From the NCBI GenBank assembly GCA_963575745.1, contig CAUYUJ010011536.1, forward strand, positions 1 to 64,000: a DNA stretch of 64,000 bases, written 5' to 3'. Both the position numbers and the translations under genes were made by a program. Every line of letters starts with the position of its first letter. Position 1 is the stretch's first letter. Below are positions 35,675 through 44,590 of the stretch, piece by piece. The notes under the pieces are model-generated. The model had not been told where the DNA came from and searched no databases. It was given only the letters and a program-made list of their open reading frames with translations. The DNA comes from Prorocentrum cordatum (Eukaryota > Sar > Dinophyceae > Prorocentrales > Prorocentraceae).

Positions 35675-38600
35675 GCAGGAGGAGGTGGACGTGGAGGTTT
35701 CCAGCAGGGTAGGAGGAGGATGCAACAATACATGTGTGACGAGCTCTGTGAATGTATGTGGCATTATGATTTGGTTTTCTCGAATTCTTTTGGGACCCGT
35801 CGTACGACCTGGAAGGCCAGGGAGGAGACGGAGGAGGAGGACAAGGTTCTTGATTACCTGTGTATTCCGAGCTCCTGGGAAAGGCCTCAGTGGGAGGTGT
35901 CGTGGTTAAGGCCAACACTCAGGGGCTCCGTGGACCCCAGAAAGACCCGCCTGTCGGACCATGCCCTGCTCACCTTGCTTGTCCCCGAATCGGCCGCTCC
36001 GACTCGACGTTGGAGAACGAAGCCACGACAAACGTTCACTCATTGGTGCTGCGACGAAGCCTCGGAATTGCAAGTTTCGGCTAACCTTGATCGTCGTTTG
36101 CATGCTGCAGCTCGTTACCCATCTGGTCTCTGCCCGGATGAATTGGCTCCTGTTATCTTGAATGCATGTACACAGGACAAGGAGTCATACACCAATGTCC
36201 CAAAGAAAATGCAGATCCCCAAAAAGACAGATCGTCATAAGGAACTTGATGATGAATATCGCCGACTGCGTCGTGAAGGAGGGGAGGAGGAGGAGCTCAT
36301 CAGGGTTAAGAAAGAGAGAAGGAAGGAGATGCGTGCACACACTCGTCGTCGACTCGAATACGATCATCGTGACGGGAAGCTCGCTCGGACGGTGGTGGAC
36401 AAATTGAGTTATGACGATGTGCTCACGGAGGATAGGGAGTTGTGGGAGAAGGCGCTCTATGCTCACGGGTTCGCCAAGTACCACTGTGCTGCGCAAGGGA
36501 TACGTAACGTGGAGTGTATCGAGGAGAGGAGGAGGAGGAGGTTGCAGGACACGAACACAGTGGACGTCTCCCCCATTTCCATGTCCGTATTGTTACAGGC
36601 ACGATCACGCTTAAAGTGTGGTAAGGCGGTGGGTAAGGACGGAGTTTCTCCTTCTATGTTGAAACGTATCACGTGGGTAGGTTTGCGTCATATTCTTCGG
36701 TTATTCCAAGACCTGTATCTTCAACGGTATCCTACTCCTCGGATTTGGTCTGAGTTGCTTGTGGTGTTGATGCCGAAAGCTAAAGATATCACTAAGTTGT
36801 CTGATACTCGTGCTCTCGTCTTACTTAGCAGCCTAAGCAAATGGTATACTTCATGTTTGGTTGAGATTGCTGAAGGTTATCTGAAAAGGGTCCCACAATA
36901 TCTACATAACTACGGATTTTGCAAGGGAAGGCGCACGCACGAGATCACTGCCATGCTTAAGCATGCCACCACACACGCTCTGGAGTGGGGGAAAGATGAG
37001 ACCCTGCACCTCGCGTCATTAGATGTGCAGACTGCCTTTGATAACGTCACGGTTGAGAAGGCCAGTCGGGCCTTGGATGCCATCCCTGGGTTCCCCAATG
37101 ACCTTGCGTTGGCGCTACTCGCTCCCAGTATCCTGGACACAGCGGACTTTACCTTTCAGGACTCCACGGCGACGGGTATTCCCTGGGATGCATGTGTACG
37201 TACTGGTAGTGTGGAGGCCCCCTTCCTGTGGAAGTGTGTGACACTACTGATGTGGGATAGGATTGTACTGAATTGGGAGGAGGAGAAGTTGGGGTACGAT
37301 TTGGGGGTGGAGGCTGGTGGGAGGTATCTTACTCATGCGCTCTGGGCCGATAACATTTTGCTTTTCTCGAAATCAAAGACTGAGCTCACACGTATGGTGG
37401 GGGACTTCTCGGCTCAGCTGTATACGCACGGTTTCAGATGGAAAGATTCCTCACTACACTATCTTGCCTTTGGGGAGGACTCTGAAGGCGCCTCGACGGG
37501 GAACCTCGTTGTCCAGGTGAACGATCTCGGTACCCTGTGTCTTCCGCGATGCTCTGAAATGGAGTGCCTGGGTTGCCTGGTCACGACCAAGACTGACAAA
37601 CACCATGATGTGGCTTGGAAATTGGCTCGGGGTTGGAAGCGATTTAACCAGTTCCGCAAGTTTTATACGAATCGTGCTGTACCCTTCCAGAAGAAAATCA
37701 AGCATTATGAATCTAGGTTGCGTAGTTTTGTACTTTTCGGTGTTGAAGGCATGCCAGCGGACCACCACACTTTGAAACAGTTGCACACGTGGGAAGGTAA
37801 AATATTGTGTTCTATGGTACGCCGCCCGAAACCTGCCGACATGGATTGGAGTATATACTTATGCAACTTGTACAAACGTGGGCGGCGTATGCTCCTGGAA
37901 TTGGGACGGCCGTCTCTTGTGCAGCTATTCTTGTTTCGTCAGTGGCAGTGGGCTCAGGACTGTACGTTTACTGTGAAACGCCTGAACCCAACACCCGCAC
38001 AGATTCCTCCAGGTACTTTTGATTCTTCAGGCAAGCCTGGCCCCAACGTCTTTGCTGCGTGTGAGCCACCGCCGGCCAAGAGACAACGTCAGGATGAACC
38101 CATGTATGTGCTACCAAGTATTGCGTGCTCGACATCAATGGGATGTCATCCTGACGTGTGTGAGACGATGCATGCTGTTGATTCCTTTGAGCTCCCTGGT
38201 TCTCAGACACAATTACCCGCGCATCGGCGCAATCTGATTTCCCAGATGCATAAGCGTGCAAAGACATTCCATCCATCTCAGGATTCTCTGTCGCAAAAGC
38301 GTTCCTCTGTTGAGTTGCCGTCGCAGGAAATCGCTGCAAACAAGCGGCGACGGGTGGCTCCACCTCAGCATCGTAGTACAGGGGACTCGCATATGCAGGC
38401 TAGAGAATGTATTTTTGCATGGTCGGGGGAGTGGACTGACCGACGGCAGGCCTTCATTGCATCGCTGCCTTGGAAAGAACGCCCATTAATGACGCGTCGG
38501 CATGAGGGGGGGAGACCACTGGCGTTGAGAAACTTCCATTACATTTTCGAGTTGGTATCAGGGAAGGATTGGTATCACACGTTATCCTTTTCACGTCAGG

Positions 38601-39334
38601 GATGGAAAGAATTTCTGAAGCGGGCACTGGATGTTACTAACATGGAGGAGGCGTGGGGGTACTGTTACTTTAAACATGCACAACCTGCGGGATATGCTAG
38701 GGAGGAGGAGGAGAGGGAGAAGACGGAGGAGCAGCAAAGGAAGGAGGACGAGAAGATGGAGAAACGACTTGCGTACATTAATGAACATGCATCGGAGTGG
38801 AATGCGGAGCCTCGGGACTCGATACCGATGGAATTGATTGGGGACTCCGCCACAGGGGTGAATTGGATTAACGGTCTCTGGGCAACATCCAATATTATCT
38901 ACAAGCACATTCTTGGCGACATTCAAAATAGGCTGGAGCATATCTCTGTGTTGTATGGTATGAGGCCTCCGAGTTGGGGCCACAATATGTTCAGGTGGAT
39001 CTATCGAGAAGGAAACGAAAGAGCTGACAGGCTGACATGGTTGGCCAGAACCAAAAATAGTTACGTTACGTTCCATACCTCACTTATTGAACATGCGAGT
39101 AAAACAAAACTAGACGGCCTCCGTGGATTCTTCGACGGAGGTCGCTCTGTGGAGGGATGTGCTGCAGGATGGTGTATAGATTTGTGTGTACACGGGACGT
39201 GGCAGTTGGTGGCGGAGGAAGCTGTCTCGCTTGATGCCTCTGCTTCTGTCATGTTTTGTGAGATGATTGCAGCACAACGGCTCTGTATGGCCGTGGAGCA
39301 CATTTTGGGTAGCATCTTTCATCCAAGCAGCTGA
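35585..39334 (+). CDS. R1 endonuclease (partial)-reverse transcriptase-permuted RNase H polyprotein
   Basis: Non-LTR retrotransposon ORF2-type protein that copies element RNA at a nicked target. Codons 1-30 are host C-module sequence and the element frame is open from residue 31. Residues 60-130 look like the end of an APE-type endonuclease (TW 75-76, DY 90-91, SDH 124-126); its N-terminal half is missing. RT spans about 330-620: palm motif A around LDVQTAFDNV (D480), active-site box WADN (587-590). A thumb-like region (about 700-780) follows, then a basic, NLS-like linker (PAKRQRQDE, KRRRVAPP). Residues about 1080-1235 carry RNase H motifs in the order GDS (D1087), NERAD (D1148), FDGG (D1184), E1226, which is a circular permutation. 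There are no internal stops over 1,249 codons, so the copy is young. A host pipeline would probably start at the module-derived Met. Confidence 0.85.
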   Translation: MIFIIYIYIYIYEKHVFSFSALASEASFMCAGGGGRGGFQQGRRRMQQYMCDELCECMWHYDLVFSNSFGTRRTTWKAREETEEEDKVLDYLCIPSSWERPQWEVSWLRPTLRGSVDPRKTRLSDHALLTLLVPESAAPTRRWRTKPRQTFTHWCCDEASELQVSANLDRRLHAAARYPSGLCPDELAPVILNACTQDKESYTNVPKKMQIPKKTDRHKELDDEYRRLRREGGEEEELIRVKKERRKEMRAHTRRRLEYDHRDGKLARTVVDKLSYDDVLTEDRELWEKALYAHGFAKYHCAAQGIRNVECIEERRRRRLQDTNTVDVSPISMSVLLQARSRLKCGKAVGKDGVSPSMLKRITWVGLRHILRLFQDLYLQRYPTPRIWSELLVVLMPKAKDITKLSDTRALVLLSSLSKWYTSCLVEIAEGYLKRVPQYLHNYGFCKGRRTHEITAMLKHATTHALEWGKDETLHLASLDVQTAFDNVTVEKASRALDAIPGFPNDLALALLAPSILDTADFTFQDSTATGIPWDACVRTGSVEAPFLWKCVTLLMWDRIVLNWEEEKLGYDLGVEAGGRYLTHALWADNILLFSKSKTELTRMVGDFSAQLYTHGFRWKDSSLHYLAFGEDSEGASTGNLVVQVNDLGTLCLPRCSEMECLGCLVTTKTDKHHDVAWKLARGWKRFNQFRKFYTNRAVPFQKKIKHYESRLRSFVLFGVEGMPADHHTLKQLHTWEGKILCSMVRRPKPADMDWSIYLCNLYKRGRRMLLELGRPSLVQLFLFRQWQWAQDCTFTVKRLNPTPAQIPPGTFDSSGKPGPNVFAACEPPPAKRQRQDEPMYVLPSIACSTSMGCHPDVCETMHAVDSFELPGSQTQLPAHRRNLISQMHKRAKTFHPSQDSLSQKRSSVELPSQEIAANKRRRVAPPQHRSTGDSHMQARECIFAWSGEWTDRRQAFIASLPWKERPLMTRRHEGGRPLALRNFHYIFELVSGKDWYHTLSFSRQGWKEFLKRALDVTNMEEAWGYCYFKHAQPAGYAREEEEREKTEEQQRKEDEKMEKRLAYINEHASEWNAEPRDSIPMELIGDSATGVNWINGLWATSNIIYKHILGDIQNRLEHISVLYGMRPPSWGHNMFRWIYREGNERADRLTWLARTKNSYVTFHTSLIEHASKTKLDGLRGFFDGGRSVEGCAAGWCIDLCVHGTWQLVAEEAVSLDASASVMFCEMIAAQRLCMAVEHILGSIFHPSS

Positions 39335-39503
39335 CTCATTTCATCTTGCTTGGAGCTCTCCAACACCTTTACATTTTCACATGTTGTATTGCATCCTTTT
39401 CCTTGTTCCTGCATCCTATTCCGTTGCCTATGCCTCAGTGGCTCGGCAGTGTGATGATAAGAGTTGCCCTCTCCAGCTACCCTGTGCTCCGTTTGGGAGT
39501 CTT
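39335..39503 (+). other. R1 3' untranslated region
   Basis: 169 bp, pyrimidine-rich, between the R1 stop codon (TGA, 39332-39334) and the 3' hairpin. No further reading frame of interest. Confidence 0.7.
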
Positions 39504-39534
39504 AGGGCTCAGCTGTCACAGCTGTCCGCGCCCT
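39504..39534 (+). other. R1 nested 3' stem-loop
   Basis: Outer stem AGGGC (39504-39508) with GCCCT (39530-39534). Inner stem CAGCTG (39510-39515) with CAGCTG (39519-39524), loop TCA. The tail gactcaaactcaaaaa follows. Likely the RNA feature recognised by the RT (inference). Confidence 0.7.
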
Positions 39535-39550
39535 GACTCAAACTCAAAAA

Positions 39551-40050
39551 CCTGGTTGACGGTGTACCGCCGGTTCCCATTCTGGCGCAGTGAGGAGCTA
39601 TTTGGCTGGCCCGACAAAAAGAGAGAATGTGGTAACCTGGGTCGGTTTTTTTGACTCTGTTCAAAATTTTGAAATCCGTTTTCAGACGTGAGATTTTCAT
39701 TCCCTGTAGTAAGCTATGACGCAGATCCTGGTTTCTCATGGCTCTAGGAGCAGTATTACTATCAAAACAGTTAGAGGAACCGATTTTCTAGGGAAACAAC
39801 AAAAATGCGTTTTTCTGAGTCATCTGATAATCTTTTTTCGGTGAGCAGCCATTGTGGAGGGAGGTATCTGCAGGTGTTATATTGCTTGGAGAACACGATT
39901 TTAATGAAAACCGAAAATTGTCATTTTTCAAGTTTTTCGGCTCTCGCTCCAGAAGCTTCATTCATCTTTTCCGAGGAGCGCTATGCAAGAAAAGAGCTCT
40001 ACGAGGGGCCCGGCGGTAATCTGGTTGACGGTTTACCACGGGTTCTCAGT
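39551..40050 (+). repeat. Boundary right half and family C module
   Basis: The right half of the hairpin split by R1 (39551-39582, ending CCCATT), then a C module (ctggcgcagtgaggagc, 'cagtattactatcaaaacag', 'cttcattcatcttttccg') with boundary 39994-40050, whose right arm is degenerate (TTTACCACGGG). Confidence 0.8.
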
Positions 40051-40497
40051 TTTCCAGTGTGTGGTCTCTTTGCTCTCCGGGTTTTGGACGCTACCAAGTT
40101 GAAATACCTCGTAGAGCTCCTCGTTATCGATGAGCTAGAGGAATTCTGGCGCGGGGTGGAGCTAGTTGGTCGATCCGGCCAGAAAAGAAGATGTGATAAC
40201 TTTGGGTCGGTTTTGCTGAGATTTGAAAGATATTTGACAATTCATTTTGAGAAACCAGATTGTTGGGACCTGTAGACGACTGTGAGGACCTCTGCGTCTT
40301 AATATGAGCTATTTAGGCGTACTTTTACTATCAAAACACTTGGCGAAACCAACTTTATGTCGACGTGAAACATTTTTTTTTTCCCCCAGAAATGCCTCCA
40401 GAATCTCTGTCCTTCGGCTCTGAGCACTCTTAGCGTGGAAGGAGCTCTACGAGGTTCCCGGCGGTGACCAGGTTGACGGTTCACCGCCGGTGCCAGT
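40051..40497 (+). repeat. F remnant, B head and family B module
   Basis: A 49-bp F tail (ccgggttttggacgctacc), a B head at about 40,107, B/C body and boundary 40442-40497 ending GGTGCCAGT. Confidence 0.8.
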
Positions 40498-40694
40498 TAG
40501 TTTACGGGTTTACTGGTTGTACTGAACGTCGGTTCCTCCTAGTCTTTTGATCCGAATAATGGAGCTAGAGCCCTGTGTATTTCACCATCGAACGCGCTGT
40601 GATTCACTGCAGAGAATAAAAATATGGATTTCCAACACAAATTTCAAAATCTCTGACAATCTCAGAAAAAACCGACCCAAGTGTCACACACGGG
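40498..40694 (-). repeat. Inverted family C fragment
   Basis: Reverse-complement C leader and body (ttgatccgaataatgg, 'cagaaaaaaccgacccaag'). It marks the start of the large inverted block. Confidence 0.7.
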
Positions 40695-41719
40695 GCGCCG
40701 GCGGTAAACCGTCAACCTTTCCCACCGCCGGGAGACTCGTAGAGCTTCCTTTCCCTGTATTATGTTCTAAGAATTTGTAGGGAACGAATATTTTTTTGAG
40801 CCGGAGCGCTGATAGCTACGCTGACCTGGCTCGAGCAGCAGACCAAGTCCAGAGCTCTGGATGCAATGGACAAGCACGCCTGATGATTCGCAATCGGTTT
40901 CTGTGAGTATCAGCTCTAAAGAGTTTCTACAGGCCGAGTTATGTACAGAAAACCGACAGCACCTGTCAAGATGACTCGAAGGATACGAATAGTTCGCAGA
41001 CCTAGCTCGAGTAGCAGACCAAGTTCAGACCTGGATACAACAGACGAACGCGCATGATGATTCTGACTCGATTACGTGTGCGTATCAGCCCTGTAGCTCT
41101 CCTACAGCTCGAGTTGAGTCCAGAAAACCGACAGTATCTGTCAAGAAATTTTCTAGAATACGAATAGCTTCGCGGAGCTAGCTCGAGTAGTAGACCGAGT
41201 TCAGGCCTCGAGATGCAAGATACAGACGCGCCTGATGATTCTGAATCGGTTTCTGTGAGTGCCAGCTCTGTGGCACAGCCCGAGTTAATCACAGAAAACC
41301 GACAGCACCTGGGGAGATGACTCGAATAGTGCGAATAGTTTCGCGGACCTAGCTCGAGTAGCGGACCGAGTTCAGACTTCTCGATTCAACAGACGAACGC
41401 GTCTGATGATTCTGAATCGGCTTCTGTGACTATCAGTTCTGTAGCTTTCCTAAATCTCGAGTTAAATGCAAAAAAACCGACAACGCCTGTCAAGATGACT
41501 CGAAACGGCCGATCCTGCCGCAGTGCTTTTGGCAGTGAAAGCAATCCGATCGAGCTGAGATCAAGACGGCGAGCGGACATAAGATCGAGTACCACGGGAC
41601 AAATTCTAGAGCTCAAACGAATTGAGGAATTCCGAGAACAAAATTTTCAACCGACCAAAAGTCACCAAAAGGTCCGTCGAGATTTTTCTTGCCAGCTAGC
41701 TCTCCAGCGCCCCGGAATT
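40695..41719 (-). repeat. Inverted family A module
   Basis: Boundary on the left (40695-40749, rc), about five units, and leader and head on the right (tcttgccagctagctctcc). Unit hairpins are intact, for example CAGACGAACGCGTCTG at 41391-41406. Confidence 0.83.
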
Positions 41720-42569
41720 ACTGGGCGCCGGCGGTAAACCGTGAGCCTCTCTTACCGCTGGGAGACTCGTAGAGCTTCTTTGCCATATATTATGGCCAAA
41801 GAGTTAGCAGAGAACGAAAATTTTTTCAGCCCGAGCGCTGATAGCGGACTGATCTCAGACGTCTAGATGCATTTCACTATTTCCCCTGATGATTCCCTTC
41901 CCATTGCTGTGCTGAACAGCTTTGTCGCTCATCTGCAGCACGAGTAAATCCAAGGAAACAGTACCATCTCCAAGAAAGTAGCAGAGCGCGAATCGGTGTT
42001 CAGCCCTAGCGCTAATTGCAAACCGAGCGCGGGTGTCCAGATACTTCCGAATGGCGCGCATGATGTTCTCTTCCCATTGCAATGTCTACGAGCTCTCAAG
42101 CTCATCTGCACCTCGAGTTCAGTCCAGAAAACGAATTCCATCACAAGGAATAGCAAACCCAAGCCAAGCGTCTAGATTCTCTAGACTAGCGCGCTTCATG
42201 CTTTCATTTTGATTTACGTGCGGAAGAACTCTCAAGTTCATCTGCAGCTCGAGTTAAGTGAAGAAATTCAGCATCATTTCGAGAAAGAATCGGTCGAATA
42301 CGAATAGGTTTGCGGACCTACTTCGAGTAGCAGACCGAGTGACCTCTCGATGCAACAGACGGACCCGCCTGATGAATCTGAATCGGTTTCTGTGCGTACT
42401 AGCTCTGTAATTGTCGTACAGCTCGAGTTGAGTACAGAAAACCGACAGCACCTGTCAATATGATTCGAAGAATACGAATAGTTTTGCGGACCTAGCTCGA
42501 GTAGCAGACCGAGTTCAGGCCTCTCGATACAACAGACGAACGCGCCCGATGATTCTGAATCGGTTTCTG
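41720..42569 (-). repeat. Inverted family A module with old units
   Basis: Boundary 41720-41778 (rc). The first ~450 bp (41,790-42,240) are strongly decayed units, recognisable by spaced 'cagctcgag'-like and 'tctagatgc' anchors. Normal units follow. Confidence 0.75.
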
Positions 42570-42866
42570 TAAGTATCGTCTGTTGCATTCACTGAGCTCG
42601 GTCTTCGCGTTGTCTTGACATATGCTGTCGTTTGTACTTAACTCAGTGTTTAAGAGAGCTACAGAGCTGGTGTGCACACGAATCGATGCAGAATCATCAG
42701 GCGCGTTCGTCTGTTGCATCGAAAGGTCTGAACTCGATCTGCTACTCGAGCTAGGTCTGCAAAACTATTCGTGTCCTTTGGGTTCTCTTAACAGGTGCAG
42801 TACTTACCTCGAGATTTAGGGAAGCTACAGAGCTGGTGCGCACAGGTAATCGATTTAGAATCATCT
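42570..42866 (+). repeat. Plus-oriented unit segment inside the inverted block
   Basis: About 300 bp of 177-bp units in plus orientation (cgtctgttgcattc to 'aatcgatttagaatcatc'), flanked on both sides by minus-oriented units and leader. The breakpoints lie within units, consistent with an inversion by recombination between opposed units. Confidence 0.75.
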
Positions 42867-43089
42867 ATGCCGATCCCGCCTGTGCGCTTTTTGGCAGTAG
42901 TACCTACCCGATCGACCTGAGATCACGACTGCAAGCGGGAATAATATCGAATATCATGGGGAAAAATATTAGAGCTCTAACGAATGGTTGAATTTCGAGA
43001 ACAAAATTTTCAACCGAGCACAAATCAGCAAAAGGTCCGTCGAGATTTTTCTTGCCAACTAGCTCTCCCGCGCCCCAGAATTACTCTTA
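42867..43089 (-). repeat. Inverted family A leader
   Basis: Minus-strand A leader (gatcccgcctgtgcgc, 'ggtccgtcgagatttttc', 'ctagctctcccgcgcc'). Confidence 0.78.
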
Positions 43090-43389
43090 AGCTTCCAGCA
43101 ACTAGCTAGGGGAAGCTTTACGAGTTACTAGCTAAGGGAAGCTCTACGAGTTACTAGCTGCACCCCGCGCCGGAATTCCTCTAGCTCATCGTTGCCGAAG
43201 AGCTCTACGAGGTACTAGCTGCACCCCGCGCCGGAATTCGTCCAGCTCATCGTTGCCGAAGAGCTCTACGAGGTATGCCGAGGAGCTCTACGAGGTATCA
43301 CATTGTCTCTTCTCGTCGGGTCGACCAACTAGCTCCAGCCCGCGCCGGAATTCCTCTTAGATCATCGATGCCGAAGAGCTCTACAAGGC
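43090..43389 (-). repeat. Inverted tandem A and B heads
   Basis: Minus-strand A heads at about 43,090-43,155, then at least three B heads (about 43,156-43,275 and 43,320-43,388) with a leader scrap between them. Confidence 0.78.
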
Positions 43390-44210
43390 ACTGGGCGCCG
43401 GCGGTAAACCGTCCACCTTTTTTACCGCCCGGGGATTCGTAGAGCTTCCTGATCATATATAATGTCAGAAAAAAAACTGCAGAGAACGAATCGTTTTTCA
43501 GCTCGAGCGATTTCAGACCTCTCGATGCAACAGCCGAACGCCCCTGATGCTTCTGGATCCTCTGCTGTGCGTACCAGCTCGTAGCTATCTTACAGCCCGA
43601 GTTCAATAGAGAAAAGAGACAACACCTGCCAAGGTGACTTGGAGACTACGAATAGTTTTGCGGACCTAGCCCGAGTAGCAAACCCAGTTCAGATCTCTAG
43701 ATGCAAGAGACGAACCCGCACGATGATATCGAATCAGTTTCTGTGCGTATCAGCTCTGTAGCTCTCATACAGCCCGAGTTACATGCGATAATCGACAGCA
43801 CCTCTCAAGATGACTCGAACAATACGGATAGTTTCGCGAACCTAGCTCGAGTAGCAGACCGAGTTCAAACCTCTGAATGCGACGGGCGGACGCGCCTGAT
43901 GTCTCCAAATCGATTCCTCTGATTACCAGCCCTGTAGCCCCCTTACAGCCCGAGGTAAGTGCAGAAAACCGACAGCACCTCTCAAGATGACTCGAACAGT
44001 ACGAATCGTTTCGCGGACCTAGCTGAGGCAGCAGAGCGAGTTCATAACTCCGGATTCAACAGGCAAACGCGCCTCATCATTTTGAATCGGTTTCTGTAAG
44101 TATCAGCTCTGTAGCTGTCTTACAGCTCGAGTTAAGTACAAAAAACGACAACGCATGTCGAGATGACTCGAAACGGCCGATCCCGCCTGCCTGCTTTTTG
44201 GCAGTGAAAG
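43390..44210 (-). repeat. Inverted family A module
   Basis: Boundary 43390-43449 (rc, with TTTACCGCCC), about four units, and the leader start ending at 'gctttttggcagtgaaagg'. The right breakpoint at about 44,210 fuses to a plus-strand C body. Confidence 0.8.
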
Positions 44211-44385
44211 GCGAGTTAAATTCTTAGGTCCGTAGCTGCAATATTACTATCAAAAGATTTGCAGGAACCGACTTTGGATGAAAACCGAAAAATCGTGATT
44301 TTTCGAGTTTTTCGACTCTCGCTTCAGAAGCTTTCTTCATGTGTTCCGAGGAGCGCTGTGCAACAAAAAAGCTCTACGAGGGCCC
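44211..44385 (+). repeat. Family C module truncated by R2a
   Basis: C body from 'gcgagttaaattcttagg' to GCTCTACGAGGGCCC (44371-44385). The left half of the hairpin (CGGCGGTAACC) is absent at the R2a junction. Confidence 0.78.
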
Positions 44386-44590
44386 TTGGGCTTTAACCTC
44401 ATTATTGCTGCCATGTGGGGTGACGTTATTCATAATTGGGACGTTCAGGGCATGGGGTAAGCGGTTTCTTCATGTGTTCCGAGGAGCGCTGTGCAACAAA
44501 AAAGCTCTACGAGCTTTAACCTCATTATTGCTGCCATGTGGGGTGACGTTATTCATAATTGGGACGTTCAGGGCATGGGGTATGCGGTAG
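44335..44590 (+). repeat. 133-bp tandem duplication across the R2a 5' junction
   Basis: Host C tail plus R2a start are duplicated. 'cttcat' at 44335 and 44468 is offset by 133 bp. The first copy has 10 extra bases (GGCCCTTGGG) and a TAA at 44458; the second continues into the ORF. Similar junction scrambling is seen at the R4 5' end. Confidence 0.85.

Larger units (their letters stand above)
35675..39550 (+). mobile_element. R1: non-LTR retroelement, 5'-truncated
   Basis: Begins at 35675 inside a C module and ends in an A-rich tail (39546-39550) joined to the right half of a boundary hairpin (CCTGGTTGACGGTGTACCGC). It carries one long ORF (endonuclease remnant, RT, RNase H), a ~200-bp 3' UTR and the nested 3' hairpin. 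The 5' junction lacks the expected target half, so insertion came with a target deletion, or the left side was lost later. Confidence 0.85.

Noticed and set aside
35585-39076. ORFs antisense or out of frame within the R1 polyprotein (for example 161 aa minus at 38,591-39,076)
   Set aside because: Shadows of a 1,249-codon frame with clear domain motifs.
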